From positions 41,496,609 through 41,560,608 of the forward strand of contig CM067343.1 of the NCBI GenBank assembly GCA_034190875.2: DNA of 64,000 bases, in the 5' to 3' direction. A program made the position numbers and the translations under genes. This DNA is from Urechis unicinctus. Taxonomy: Eukaryota; Annelida; Polychaeta; Xenopneusta; Urechidae. Below, piece by piece: positions 1 to 14,400 of the stretch; positions within the stretch are counted from its first letter, which is position 1, and each line of letters starts with the position of its first letter. The notes under the pieces are model-generated. The model saw only the letters and a list, made by a program, of their open reading frames with translations. It was not told where the DNA came from and ran no database searches.

Positions 1-2756
1 ATTACGCACTCTCCTGCATCGTCCCGGATTATGAAATGATTTCGGTTTTAGCTTGCTCATGTATGTGATTTGTTTTTGCATTACCAGTCAGCAGCGATGG
101 ATCTTAATATATCGACCACTATACGGCAATTTGACGTTTATACAAGAAGAAACTTCCCTAGATTAGTTGTAAACGTCTATTAAATAATAAGGTCTATGTT
201 ACAATCTAATTTACTAAAACAAATAAGCTTGTATACGGAAGTCACAATAGTCATATGATACAAGTATCTCCAACCGTAATAATGGTTAATAGTTAAACTA
301 AATCGCTGTTATCGGGATACTTCTTTCTTATGTGACCATTATATCTACCAGATTGCCCCAGTGAGACACAGTAGCATGGTGTTTTAAGAAGATCGGTCAT
401 TACGTTAGCATCAAATCAGGGGCGATGTGGATTCCGTTATATAATGCTTGTCAAACTGGGCTCTGGTGTGCAAATGTTTACCAACTAGATACATTATTTA
501 TAACTAGTATGATGCTTGTAGGCGTATAAGTGGTATATATTGCACGCTGGGATACTTATTTGTTCACGTATAATATAATGGAAAATCGCATAATAACGGC
601 GAATAATATTTTCAATGAACAGAGCGATAAATTATTCCGATTTCATGCACTTCCTTACGTCGACGGCCAATGTGGTCTGACGAATATGGCTTTTATCTGC
701 AGCAACGGTTCATATAAACGGTGTGCTTCATCGTTGGCGCAACCCCCCTCCCCCTCACATCCCATTCCACTCAGAAACGTGAAATTGCGTAATGCTAAGA
801 GTGACGTGGTATGATATTATCCTTTGTTCTAAAACAGTTTCTTTGGCTTGTACAGGTAGTCATTTTTCAAATTCATAACATTGAAACGTAAATGATTCGA
901 CAGGTACCGCATCTTTAGGCAGGTATGTAACGCCACAGTGCACTGCATGATTGATCTCGATCTTGTATACACGAAAGTATTATGTGTACGCATATTTAAT
1001 TACTCTAAATACTGGACGCGTGGAGGAAAAGGATTTTACGTTTGTGTATGCATTGGATTTGGCGATGCTATTCTGTAATACAATGCATAGTCACCAATAT
1101 TCGATTGGGATTAATGTGCATATAATTCCTCTGATATAAGTCACACGATGTGTTATAGCACATCCCCTGTCGCCAGGCGTTTATTACATTCTGAGCACAG
1201 AAAATGGTTTGATAATAGATGAGTCCCACGTTTACAATACATAAAAGCTGTTACTGTAGCTTAAAAGTTTTCATTATTCCATAACATTCGTCATTCCAAC
1301 CGATTACTGACTGATGCTGCTGTCATTTTGCATGATCGATAAAGCACATACCTATAGGTTGCAACAACACGGTAGGGATATGTGCACTTAGAAAACACAG
1401 CAATCCAGTCTGATACGGGGCAGCCCAAGATGAACCTTGGTTTACCAAAACTTAATACAAATAAAATTTTTACAATAATTGTTGGGTAGCGTTAATTTAT
1501 TTTCAATCAGTTTGAAATTTCCTTCCAGAGTATATATTTCGTGAGATCTGTCATTCGGTTAATCAAATTAACGTTATTCCGGGTAGCTCGCCCAGTTCGT
1601 TATAACCAGTTAAGCACCATCAGCAATGTTGGTTAGAATACTTACTAAGATCTAGTCTGTGTGGAATGCTCGATATTTTAGTTGCCGTACAGATGAATGG
1701 GCGGAATTATGCCTTTCAACGGCAATATATTAAAAGGGCATGTTGATGGAAGTGATTTACCGGTATTAATTTGACTTTGCTACATGCTAATGCACATGTT
1801 ACACTATGCTATTTATGGAATCCGGGCTATATTCGAGCAAAGTAGGCTAGGTGTTTTGGGTAGGTAATGTTTGGCTGGTGTTATAAGTTGACTTTGCTGT
1901 AAGTTCGTAGCTACACATACGTGATGAAAACTCTTTCTCTACAACATTCAGTAAAGATGAAGCAGTAATGTAAATATGGCTATATCGCGGTAGGCTGCTC
2001 ATATATGCAATGTACCTTATGAATTCATCCCTGAAGAGCGCCACCAAATAATTGTTCCAGCAAATGTTGTGACCTATCGTGCAAGAGCAACCAAAGAATA
2101 ACTGATAGGCAATTGGAAGTGTAATGACTTTTTAGTTCAGCTCTTTATATGTTTCCAATATTTTTTTGGGTCATCCACTGCAATAATTGATCAATCCCTG
2201 CGACGATTGGTTTTATTGACTCTAAAATGCTTTATGGGCCATTGCACTGAGAAGCACAATGCAACACAGCCATTCGGTAGTGTGTGATAGCACTAAATAG
2301 CGCTAAGTGCTCCTGTAAGCAAGGAACGTCAAATATACCACCGATGTTTCGGCGATCTAATTACTAAACGCAATGCATTAAAGCGAGAATGAAATATGTA
2401 TGATTATATCATATATGATTATAAATATGCCGCGTATCTCAATAAATTAATTTTGTACGATAAACTATTCGTGCTGCTATAAACTAATAATATGCTAAAC
2501 TTTCCAGATGATCATAATTCGAAGCTTGCGGGACCTAGACACTTGTGCTATTTTGACACCTGTCATTGATTTTTTTTCGGGATATATTTTTACATATTCT
2601 CTCCCCACAGTACATTATTTTTGATGTCAAATTGTTCCAAACTATCGAAAACTATAACTAGTATTTATGCTACATTTTTTTATGACAACAAAATCAAGCG
2701 CACTAAAATGTCGACTTTATAATCATTACATAACGGAATGCATAAATACGACATAA
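1..2756. other. Anonymous AT-rich DNA
   Basis: I see no gene, recognisable transposon or long repeat here. The longest open frame (530-814, 94 codons) is within what chance gives in 64 kb of AT-rich sequence read in six frames, and its translation resembles no family I know. A C-rich patch near 745-758 is short and isolated. Confidence 0.5.
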
Positions 2757-2878
2757 TTAACCGAATCTGGAAACATGTTTCATAAGTTTCTTGTTCAATC
2801 GATGAGCCTCAAAAAGGAATAATGCATTTGCAACGGTTAGATTCGGCGTATTACTTGCTGTGATTTCATATACAGTCC

Positions 2879-3190
2879 ACTGCACGACAGTAGAAGATAA
2901 TTTGCTCCGGTCGTGCATCAAGCGTCGTTCCTGATTATGGGTATTCGTGTGTGTATAAAACACAATCCTGCGTCTGAAGTACAATGGAATTATATGACCA
3001 GCAAATGCTGATTGATAAGATTCACACGGTAAATAGCGACATCCAACAGTCACATAACTGTGGTCTGTGGTTGGATTCAAACGGAACCGTATAAATTGGG
3101 TGGGAGCGCATCAGGCGTATAGTGGTAAATATATAACATAGTCTCAGGGCGTACTAAGCCATGTGTGTGATGATGGTTTTAAGTCATCCA
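2879..3190 (+). repeat. Dispersed repeat R3, copy 1
   Basis: About 310 bp that recur in inverted orientation at 53893-54204 with roughly 93% identity by eye, and in more diverged form at 26560-27200 and 57260-57830. Shared landmarks include GGAATTATATGACCAGCAAA and GGAGCGCATCAGGCGTATAG. The right edge runs into the TA-rich block that starts about 3195. No coding capacity is shared between copies. It could be a non-autonomous transposon or the tail of a larger element; I see no clear terminal inverted repeats or target duplications. Confidence 0.75.
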
Positions 3191-3194
3191 TTTT

Positions 3195-4132
<938 letters not shown>

Positions 4133-4884
4133 TCACAGATCAGAATGCAATCATGATATAACAATATATCGCGACATTTGGGTAAATTTTAATTAAGGAC
4201 GGGCGCAATTAAATTACAGCTTAGAATCGAAACCGGAAGAAAACTCACCCAATATCAAAACGTCAATCGTCCAATTCACCAATGACCCTGTAATTCGGGG
4301 CTATATTTATAGCAGAGAGGATTTATAAGCTACCTGGTTACCATTCGGAACTATATCCGGCACTACTACCATCGCTCGTATCGAATCATATTGCTTTATT
4401 ATTATGGTATTATTTATTGTAGAGTGACACTATGTAAACTGTGTGTCGGCTCATAGTTACTATCTATTCTAATGCGATGAAAAGTATTTGATGCTTGCAC
4501 CCAGGAATCTAAGGAATTATTAAGCCAGATGCCACTTATTTAAATACTAACCACCTGAATTGGCTATTCAACGATTATTGACCAATCATTGTACGGATGT
4601 TTAACCCTATGAGCAATATAGCGCAACACCATTGTTTGCATACGGCCTGTTCGTCTGATTCATTGTTAATTGGAATCCTGCATAGGGTAGACAATGACAA
4701 ATCGACAAATAACATTACCGATTTACTGCAAATCACAGCTCAATTGTTCAGGCTTATTAAACACGTGGCGTTTCTGTATATGGCAACGGTAGGTGGTATA
4801 ATTGAAATGGCTCGGAGGTTTACTTTCTCGAAGTCAATTTCGTATATTTGCAACGTCATAGTTGATATCAAGAGCCTCGAATGC
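4133..4884. other. Anonymous spacer
   Basis: Unique-looking AT-rich sequence between the TA block and R1 copy 1. A 96-codon frame at 4597-4887 has no recognisable motif and ends about where R1 homology begins. Confidence 0.4.
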
Positions 4885-5560
4885 TGACTAAATAAAATTC
4901 AATGAATACCAATCTGAAGTGTCATTTATAAGACAAATCTACATAATATCAAAATGTGGCTGCTGTCACCAGAGGTACCCTATGCATGAACTCAGGAGTA
5001 GGGCCGCTATAAAGCTAGTTAATGCATTGAAACATGGTAAAGACAGATATTTCTGCATGATGAATATATGTCAAACCTTTTTTTTTGCATGCAGCATTGC
5101 AGTCTCTGTACCCATAATGGTGTGCTCCGGCGTATCCAGTTTTCTCGACCAGGCAAGGCAATCAGAGTTAAGTACATGTCGAGCAGATCTCAGATTGGAC
5201 ACGCTGTCATGTGAAGCAATAAACAGCTTTTTTAATGCTTTGTTGCTAGGTATTTCGCTTGCAATCAACTAAATTGCACACTGGCTATATTTTGCTCCAA
5301 GATTCGGTCGATGGGATCTTTGGTAACGAAAATGTAATTTCGGTAACAATTCATGGGGTCTGAAAGCCCGGATTTGCCATAAAATTTTCCTCAGCAAGCA
5401 AATGGGAATCATGTTTACTTATTTCGTCGGTTGTAGAACGGCTTCGAACCCTTTAGAGTCAAATGCAATTATCGAGCTGCTTGGCTTTTTTCTGATTACG
5501 CGTATATAGTCTAATGATATAATCTTGATCAAAGACTTAACTGGCAGAAAACGCTCCATG
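4885..5560 (+). repeat. Dispersed repeat R1, copy 1 (3' portion)
   Basis: Aligns by eye with 13560-13980 and 18600-19060 in the same orientation. Shared landmarks are the CTGCATAATATCCAAA-like start, a CCCTATGCATG block, an ACATGGTAAAG block, a CATGTGAAACAATAA block and a CGATGGGA / TATGGGTCT block near the end. Identity is patchy, perhaps 65-75%, with small indels, so the copies are old. The local 117-codon frame (4919-5272) is not kept open in the other copies, which argues against a protein. Confidence 0.65.
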
Positions 5561-5837
5561 AAGGCAGGATTGTTGCTTAAAGTTGCGGCACAAAGACGAA
5601 TGTATTTTCTTATCACAGTTGAGATTATTGTGTGTATAAGTGATCATTAATCCGGGACCGGCGCGTGGTTCCGGTGTAAAAAGCAGCAAATAGGATTTTT
5701 TGTGAATTTTCTACCAATTATTTGAACTGAATGCCGACTTTTCTCACCCACCCACGGAGCTTAATTGCAACTGTTTGGTAACTTAAAAACTTTGTGTTTT
5801 CGCCCTCACGCATAATGGGTCGAGTATTGACATCAGA

Positions 5838-6118
5838 ATGGCTACAAGGTAGCCTACATCATCTGTAAAGAAAAAGAGCTCCAAATTAGTATCAAAGATT
5901 ATAAACAAACATGGGGAAAAGCTAATGGTAATGAATAAGATGCACGAACATGTGCAATATGCCACAAAATCTTCGTTGATGTAGAGGACATAATCATGGA
6001 ATGTGATGGCAGCTATAACAAACATGTATGTACGAAGTGCATTGATATGAGTGACCGTGTATCTGTCACGCTCCAAAACGCCAGATTGTATCTGCTTCTG
6101 CTACCTGGGCGTGGGTAA
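5838..6118 (+). pseudogene. LINE ORF1 relic with PHD finger
   Basis: From the ATG at 5838 the frame gives MATR, then a TAG, then a basic Ser/Lys-rich leader. A frame change near 5935 enters an open stretch with the zinc ligands CAIC, ECDG, HVC and TKC (5951-6040) followed by IDMSD. This is the C4HC3-like spacing of PHD fingers that sit at the start of ORF1 in many CR1/L2-group LINEs, where the protein binds RNA and helps form the retrotransposition RNP. One of the middle ligands (the Cys expected after ECDG) seems to be replaced, since SYNKH follows directly. A stop at 6116 ends the frame. The host-gene PHD alternative is less likely because an endonuclease relic follows within 0.9 kb. Confidence 0.6.
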
Positions 6119-6894
6119 AACCTAACTGATAGCAGTAGCTGTAGATGTTGGACGCTGTTGAATAGAAATTCCGCATCCTGGAAAATAAGATGGGTACGTG
6201 GCATACCTTGAACATAATATGTCAGATATAATTGCTGCTCTTGATCAGAAAATCATCCCCTCTAATGACCAACACGACCAATGCGAGGTATAGGAGAGGA
6301 TGTCCAAGAATTAGTAGAAAATAGCTAGCGTAAAGTTGCAGCAAACAATCCATTAAGTGCATCATTAGCAGCATACATCATGAAAGATGTCATTAAAGCG
6401 AATTACATATTTTGTAAAAGAAAGTGATTGTGCCGAGACCTTGAAACGCAACTAGGATGACCAACATTTACATGAGTTCTTGTAAACATCGGCTCTTGAC
6501 AACACTGAGGCTAAGGTCCAGAACAAAATTGGAAGACACTCAGCGGCCGATGAAAGTTGTCCAAGAAAACAGAAAAAAGGTCCGAACTATGAAGAGTCTT
6601 GCTAAGCTATAGTATGATAAAGACAGATTTAAGATGATAAGTATCGCAAACGACCTAACTGCATCGGGAGGGAAGTATGAACACTGAGGCAAGAAACCGG
6701 ACAGATGCAGATACCACCGGCTATTGGTATGCAAAGTGTGAGGTCCAGAATAGAAACTACGGATAGGAACTGGTCAGTGAGTGCTCGGCTATGCAAGAGT
6801 GCACGGACATATCTAAAATGGTGCTGGTCAGACTCGATTTTGTTACTGGTACATATATGCCAGAACTACCCACTGCATGAACCCGCTGACGGAT

Positions 6895-7129
6895 ATGGCG
6901 AGTGATGGTGAGAACCTTGTGATACTGGGTGGCATGAATGCACGCACCGGAACAGAGAGTCGTGAATTTGAAGAGTGTATTAGTGGATTTCGGCGAGACT
7001 CCCGCAACGCTGAAGAAAAAACCTGCTAGAGTCGGCAGTTTGAATGGATGGTTGGTAGCAACCACGTGGTTACAAACATTGACAGCCAGCTGAGGAAAAT
7101 GAACTCAGATCAGGAGAAAACGTATGGCT
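6895..7129 (+). pseudogene. LINE endonuclease relic (GDFNARTG-like motif)
   Basis: The frame opening at 6895 reads ENLVILGGMNARTGTESREF, which matches the conserved core of LINE apurinic-like endonucleases (L-hydrophobic-GDFNARxG), with GDF changed to GGM. The acidic residue of that core, a metal or catalytic ligand in the family, is lost. Downstream the same frame keeps a DSRN...E pattern and VVTNI, corresponding to the segment that usually reads like NxxGxxLLxxCxxxxLVxxN. One in-frame TAG lies near 7027 and the frame closes at 7127-7129. The expected SDH-type terminal motif and the RT are not visible. Confidence 0.5.
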
Positions 7130-7560
7130 AGGAAGAAAAATGTAACTGTAACCATCTGTAGATGCAAGGCATGACCATAAGCCTGCCAAGTCAGCAGCAA
7201 AGAATGCAGTCAAACACGTGAAAGCAGGAGTCGAGTTGCATCAGGAACTGACCTATGGTAGAAAGAAAGACAATCTATAAGGTAGCAGAGACATGGAAGG
7301 AAGCCCAGGACGCATGGCGGCTTCACCATACATCACTATTAGCAACGGAGTTCAGTAGTTGCGAGGACAGACGGTAAAAGAGAGGTGGCGGGATAATTAA
7401 GTTTACAGCCGACCTACCGGCAGCAACCTATGGTAACATCCACGAATACCGCAACAACGGAAAAAAACAAGAGCTCAGATGATCAAGTGCTTAGAAGGAA
7501 TACTGAATGCCGCAATTCGGCTGTGCTACGGCAGTGCAGAGTGACAGAAGAACTCATAAT

Positions 7561-7739
7561 CATATTGATGGCTGAGTACCGAACTCTGAGTATTCTATTC
7601 TGAACCATTTCCCTAAATGTGTTATATCCGATTCAGAAATTTATTGCGTAATTGCACTTTCAGCTGGGCCATTTCTAGACGAGTTTCTTCTACGCTGCGG
7701 TAAATGTTTATACCAAAGCCAATAAACATTTGTATAAAT
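7561..7739. other. Spacer between LINE relic and R2
   Basis: Short AT-rich stretch in which I see no motif. It may be unrecognised LINE 3' sequence. Confidence 0.3.
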
Positions 7740-9140
7740 GGGATGAGTATTGGTGTTTGGGGTTCTTATTCAAGCTAATAAATAATTCGGAAGAAACAAA
7801 TCCGCCTAAAACCTACATATTGCACAGTATCAGTCTCTCTGAGACGCAATCCATTTTTCTAATTTCATACTTTTGTTCCTCATCAGGGCATTCATGCGTA
7901 TTAAATTAACTTTCCAAGTCTGACAGCTTGCCTGAGCAACATCTGACTAGACAGTGAGAAATACGAGACAGGTCATTTGATGTTATATCCACTCGTCATT
8001 TCTACCCCTCATCGTTGAGAAACTCTCTAGAAGCAGACATGAATGAGTGGTCTTAATATGTACGTGCCAGTTAAGCCACGCATGGCAGCAATTGATGTGG
8101 TCAAGTTTGGATGTTTATTTAGTTAGACTGATTCAATCTGTTACTGTAAAGTTAGTTGTTTAGGACAGTCGAATCGGCAGATTCGTTTTCCGCCAACACA
8201 TTGTGCTGCACATTATGACACCGTCAGAAACCTATCCTACAAGCATTGCATATATATGGCTGCATGAGAAAATCTCATAGCAGTCAACGTTCCTGCAGTG
8301 TAATGTAGCCTCTAATCGATAAGCTTTATTAGGCCGGGTTCGTTGTCAGAGGTAGTATATGGGATTCAGAAAATAACGGTCTAAGCTAGATCACAGTGTT
8401 TCCTTTAATTGCACAGTCTGATACAAGGCTTGTATAAAATCGTCGCGACAATCAGCATTACGTTCATGTCAGTTGAGGTTTTATTAGCGAAAAACAATAA
8501 TTCGCAAACTATCACTGATATAAAAAAGTCTATTTCCGAGATATCCAAATCTGTTATACAGCGGTCTAAATCCTCTGTATGTCTCACCCATGATGCCTTA
8601 TAGTATCCCGTAGGTTATCATTCCAAGCCGCTGACCATAACAACATGAAATAAAATCGTTTGTTCTTTTGGAGCACTGGGACGAAATAAACGCTGCTTAA
8701 ACATGGCCATCATTTCCATTCACCACGGTCGTGATCCTGTTTGCACGGTAACTGAAATACTCCTTGCCATATAATGCCAATTGATCCCTGACTTCAGCAC
8801 ATATGCGTTGACATCGTGTAAGATATCATAACACTGAAACGCTAATGCGATTATCAGCCATTCATATTTAACTGACATGTGGTGTATTGATAGATATGGG
8901 TGCATGAATGATAGGTGTGATACTCTTGAAGACGTAAGTACAACTTGAAAGACTATCTTTTGGTATAATATGCCGTGAGGTAGCATAAAGACCTTACTAT
9001 ATACATGTATTTGAATGCCCCTCTTGATTGATTTTATTGCCACTACCCGCAGTGTTATTTATTCGTGTCATGCTTTACTCTGCTTGATCCTTAAGCAAGC
9101 AGCGGCGTGGGTCTGTCGTGGTGTCAATGACTGAAGATAA
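7740..9140 (+). repeat. Dispersed repeat R2, copy 1
   Basis: Collinear with 16290-17600 over about 1.3 kb. Best-kept blocks are GCATATATATGGCTGCATGA with the following GAGAAAATC and CGTTCCTGCAGT (about 8248-8298 against 16881-16935), TTCCTCATCA (7875 against 16571), and GCGATTATCAGCCATTCATA (8848 against 17337). Identity is about 80% in the best blocks and much lower between them. The left quarter is not in copy 3 (27500-27760), which instead matches sequence left of the shared block in copy 2. No frame is conserved between copies. Confidence 0.65.
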
Positions 9141-11639
9141 TAAAGCATAACTTTTCCCGGTTACTTCAAAGACCGACAGTCTCATCGGGATAGTAGGCAA
9201 AACGCAGCTCAATAGTTTGATAGCTAGGTATTGTCATCATGATACAAATCCGGTATATCTGGTTCATCGCCAAATCCAAATAAATGCATGCTATCCAACT
9301 ACCCTTAACATGGTTACTACTATCAACCTTTTCATGTCACACCTCCGTCGTGTGCCAAGCAAATTTATCTGTATGTCCAAATTGTTAGGTTTCGATAAAT
9401 CAGCGGATATGCGAACGAACATTATATGTTCGTCTTATAGGCTGGTCACCACATGTTACGGCCCTTGTGATTTTCTGGTTGGGCTGAACAATTGTGTCTT
9501 TGGTATCTGAGTAAAGTAAAAGTTATGTGACTTTTTAGTAAAAACAGAAAGCGCTATTAATATAGAGTCAGTAACTGTGAAGGAAGGTTAATTAAAACAA
9601 ATGTGCCATATGTTGCTGCCATCAAATCGTTTGGGTTCTTGTTTTGCTAATAAGTGCTGGTAGATTGTTTTGCAGTGTGTCTCTACAGAAAATAGTGGCA
9701 TTATGGGACATTTATCAGAATCGAGTACTACTGACTGATTCAGGTGTAATGCGATAGTTGTTACAAGAAACTCTTATCATGAACACTAGCCTCATCTGGT
9801 GCATTCAATTTGAGAATGTAGGACATAGTATACATAATATCAATCGCTGTGTATTGCTCAATCATACTGTTACATATACCCCTGGATCCAAGATTATATG
9901 GCTAGCATAACAAAGTTATCAGAAAAGCGCGGACGTTGCAAGTAATTTTTAGATATATGCGGTCGTTCATCCTCGTTAGTACGACAGGTATTGGCCCAAT
10001 TTGCCGCTCATTTGCCTCAAGGCGACCAGTATTTTTTGTTGGAGTTATATATTTTACGAAGTATGGTTCATTGTGCGATAATACAAGTTACCCAAGCGAC
10101 AGTCATACTTTTTATAGAAAGGTAAGAAGGTCGGTAAAAATAAATACGCAAATGAGCGGAATATTCCATAGCCACACGCTCATTACAACAAGACAATTCA
10201 ATTGCGTCTTTCTATTTCCCTTCTTAGCCAATTCATATTCCTTATGCTTCTCGGCGAATTCAACCAGTACAAAACGCTATAATGTGCAAGTACCAACCAC
10301 AATTACAGTAGTTTGTGTAAAATAAACCGTGAAATGTCCTTGAACTTTTTTACGCATGCACCGTTAATCAAATACACAACATCAAATATATGACCAATGT
10401 GTGCCACCAAAAACCAGTTACTCGGATGGGTAGCATATAACTTCCCACACAAAACGGACCCTATATATCTTGCAACCTGCATCGCACGGTATGCTGCAGA
10501 CTGAATGAGAGTTACATTCCTGTAGCTTCGGCAGTATTAAACCAATACCGGCTGAGGTATTAAAGTTACATTTCTGATTGTCAGTTGCAGGCAATCAGAT
10601 AAGCAGCTGATCATACTGATATTAATGTACATTGAATTGTGCTCTTCGCTCTATACAAACGAATTGATACTTTGAATAATGTATTTGTAGAATAAGCGTG
10701 GAATAGATGGACAACACATTGATATATTTTGTTCGGCTTTTCAGGTTAGTCGTCATCATCACATAATGTCACCACAGTACGACAAGACCTGTTTTATTAT
10801 ACGTCAGGGCTCGGACGGTATAATCGTACCAAATAATCTTCCCTTAGCGATGAACAGCATTGTTAAATCCCGTTTTGATTCCAAATACAGGTAAAGGAAA
10901 TCTAACGCTGTTGTCTTTGTCGAATGTGTATTTACATTTTGCAGTGTTGAAGATCGTTCTATGATGCAGCAACCTATTATTACAATATCAGCCCAGAATT
11001 TTATAAATAGTTTTTAATAAATGGCGTTAGCAACGCTGATTGAAATTGCCATCTTTTGTGGCTGTGTACATATAATAATTGCATTGAATGATCACCACTC
11101 GATACGGACTATTCAGTTTCCATAAGTGAGGTTTTGAGCGTCCATAGATGTCATCATCTGATCGGAACACCCCAACGTAATGATGTCAACTTTTATTTCA
11201 CGCTTGCATAGTTCCAGGGTGCATTCATAAATTTGTCTGATAATGCAAAATACTCAACCAGAGGATCGTTATTGTACTGCAACATCGCCGATCTCATGGG
11301 TATCCGAAACAAACAAGATGCCACCGTAAGCAGCATTTTTGACGGATAAGTTTCAGAAAACACGTCAAACTTTATACAGTGATGATATGCTTACAAAAGG
11401 CATGTCAGTCTAAAATCATATTGCAAAATGACATTAAAACAAACCCAGTAAACATAAAGATATTTGCCCTTTAAGCGCCTAAGCCAATAAAGCAATAGTA
11501 TAATTATTATCATACCAGCCTCATTTGTATGTTGAGGGTTTTAGTTTAATTTCGAACATGCCGAGACTTCCTGAGTCGATGCTGTCAAAAAGTTGACGTC
11601 TTACCGTTTCCTCTTTCATCTAGCGGATCTACGCATGTA
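9141..11639. other. Anonymous DNA
   Basis: No recognisable gene or transposon. The 129-codon frame at 9936-10325 is the longest one here. A piece of it (about 9988-10120) is flanked by AG and by GTAAGA, so it could in principle be an exon, but nothing in its translation resembles a known domain. I do not call it. Confidence 0.4.
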
Positions 11640-14400
11640 AGAAAACAGACATTCAGAAACAGTGTTGTTGCTGTGTCTGTCTAGGGGAACAAGTAGTTGT
11701 TTCCCCAGTTATCTAAAGTAAGCTTATTCTCAAACTGACTATCCAATGCAGTCTTCTTAATTTGATATCTGCCTGCCTTCTTGAAAATATGTCAACCATA
11801 TGCAGTAGTGGTTGTGTACATCGAATGTTATGTTTTTCGAACAGTTGACTGTTGCCTCTCTCTTGGTTGAGGGATCTTCTTGGCATTTCACATTATCGAG
11901 GTACACTTTTCTTGTATACAAATAACACTTCTGTCCCCAAATTTGCATGTTGAAGTTCTTTTATCATATGAAGCTGCGATGGCTTGAGAGCTCTGCCCCG
12001 AACGTAATTTAACTATTCATAGTATCAAAATACAGCACATCGAGTATCTTACGCTACGATGACATATTACGCATTATGAATAACTCCGGGGGAATCGTGT
12101 GTTTCTGCTAATCAAAATATGCCGTGATGACATTTGACGCGATTATATTTTGACATAAATACAGAAACCTCGATACAAAGAAAGAATCCTCATTGAATCT
12201 GGGCGTAGTATTTCTAAGATGAGAATAAATGAATGATGCATTGTAATTCACGATGCAACCTGCAATAAGCTGGGTAACATTTGACCATAAATGTTTTCAT
12301 TGGTGAGTAGATCTGTGATCACGATGCAAAACAACCGCTGGTCTGAAAACAACATTGCATAATACTTTACCAACTGCAGCAACTGCTCAATATGAAAATA
12401 ATGTGTACTGGGTGTACTGGTATGATATAATTCCAATTGAAACAATAGCAATGTCAGAGCAAACGAAGCCGTGTTTCATTTCAGGAGTTTTAGCCTTGTT
12501 CAGCTTAGGTAAGCACTATTTATTTTCCAACAATCTTTATTGCTTCTAATTCAATGTTACTCTAGCCTACCATATGCCCGTATTTGAATGGTATTGCAAT
12601 ATGTATGCCTACGTTATTACTTTGTAATCATGTCGTTACTCGTTGATTGGATTTCCGAAATGAGAGCTTCAAAGGATGGTTACTTCAGATATATAATACA
12701 TGAAGAGAATATTTATCCAATGTTGTCGATCACAAGTAAGCTATCTCATGTTCAAATGGCAAATCCTGCTCTCTGATGTCAACCATGAAAGATGTAATAG
12801 TCTCGGAGTTCTGGAACATACATATCTTGGTGATCCGCTTCTTTCCGACACAAAACTTGTTTTAATGCCATCTATATAATATGCGAGATTGCCGATAAAT
12901 TCACAATACATATGTGGCCTGTAGTGAACCTTACAGAAATATTTAGATAATATTTTCAGCGCAACTACTCAATGTGTGACTGGTGTATCATGTTCCACGC
13001 ATGCTACAACGTCGAATTAATTCGTCATATTTGCGATATTTAGTATGCGACGGTAAACACAATTTCGATATTGGTAAGGTGAGAACAGCACACAACCTCT
13101 AATATATATTTAATGATTGTTAGCTTGCTTACTAAACGGTGTAACAAAAACACTTTATAAGTAATGTTACAATTGAGTTGTTAAATTATGATTTCACTAA
13201 CTTGACGGTTAAGACGGTACTCGGCGACAATGTTTCAATGTGACTCAGATTTAATTATCGTAAGCTTAACGGTCCATCTCCAGGTATTAGCAAATACCCA
13301 ATCATTTGAAATTATTTAGAAAAGAAGAGAGGTTTTTGTGTCTTTATACCAAGCAGCTAAACAGATGCATAACAGCAAAATATATATTTTATTGTACACG
13401 AAACAGACCTTTGAAAACTGTCGGGCTTCGATCGTTATAGACCCTGATATTTGGTATGGTATCACTTAACTTGGTTCGATCAAGAGATAATCATAACGGA
13501 TTGGCGAACTACGTTATTGGAGGCAGATGAGTATATTCGCAAATCATATTTCAGGGAATTAAATGAATGCCACGTTGCAGTGTCAATGATAGGAAAAATC
13601 TGCATAATATCCAAACTGTGGCTGCTGTACCCTATGCATGCATTTATGATTAGGACCGTTATATAGCCAGTGAAATCATTCGAACATGGTAAAGGCATCG
13701 ATATTTGTGCACGCAGAATATATGCCAAACATTTGGTTGCATGGAAGCCTTGTTGTCTCTATACCATTCTTGGTATGGTCCCGACGCATCCAGAGCTCAC
13801 GATACAGCAAAGCAATAATGAAAGGTACTTGGTCTCATTGCCATGTGAAACAATAAGTGCTTTTTGTAATGCTTGGAAACGCATGTCACTAGGTGATTCA
13901 CTACTGCGACTCGCTTTTCCCATCAACGCCAAATTAAAGTGCAATCGCCTCCATCGAGTTTCGTTACCGTAGTTCCAAGATGCAAGATGTACCGTCTCGT
14001 TTGGTAGTCTATTGATTATTTGCTCTGTATGCAGAATTAATTTATCAACTGAAGCATATTTGCCTAGGGGAATACGCCATGAATTACAGAATAGAGGCCG
14101 ATTTCCCTTGCAAACTTGGTAGGGCTGTCAGGGGTCGCAGCGATTATTCGTAAAGGGAAAGCCGTCGAAGAAAAGCTATTTTCGCATTTGATAATCATAT
14201 TGTCAGTAGAGAAAACGAAAAGGTTACACCGTACTCTAGAGAGGGTGGGCAAGATGATGAGATTCATGCTGATTATGACTAAAAAAGCAGAGCATACTGT
14301 ACAAAATGCCAGCCATCTATCCCCAGCTATTTCATATAACGCCTGGGTATTTACGGTTATTAGAGCATCACCATCAGATAGACACATTTGAGAGCAAGAT
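11640..14400 (+). repeat. Dispersed repeat R1, longest copy (copy 2)
   Basis: A mosaic that lines up with three other places. 11640-11960 matches 54950-55215 (landmarks GGGAACAAGT, AGTAAGCTT, CTTCTTAATTT). 13085-13520 matches 55255-55660 (landmarks TGTAACAAAAA and GGTTCGATCAAG). 13560-13980 matches 4925-5400 and 18600-19045. 14020-14240 matches 19600-19830 (landmarks CAGAATTAATT, GGTAGGGCT). The part at 11960-13080 has no partner at 55 kb and is either an insertion here or a deletion there. All matches are in the same orientation. No reading frame survives across copies. Confidence 0.6.

Larger units (their letters stand above)
5838..7560 (+). mobile_element. Decayed LINE with PHD-finger ORF1
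   Basis: A plus-strand relic of a non-LTR retrotransposon. In order it shows an ATG followed by a Lys-rich leader (5838), a PHD zinc finger (5951-6040), a stretch with a leucine/charged pattern like the coiled coil of LINE ORF1 (about 6150-6200), and an exonuclease/endonuclease/phosphatase-type motif (6895-7129). The order ORF1 PHD then AP-like endonuclease is that of CR1/L2-type LINEs. All frames are broken by stops and indels. The RT is not recognisable, so the 3' limit is approximate; homology to another repeat (R2) begins near 7740. Confidence 0.6.

Noticed and set aside
9936-10325. 129-codon plus frame
   Set aside because: No recognisable domain. It has Ser/Phe/Tyr-rich AT-driven composition, and chance explains it.
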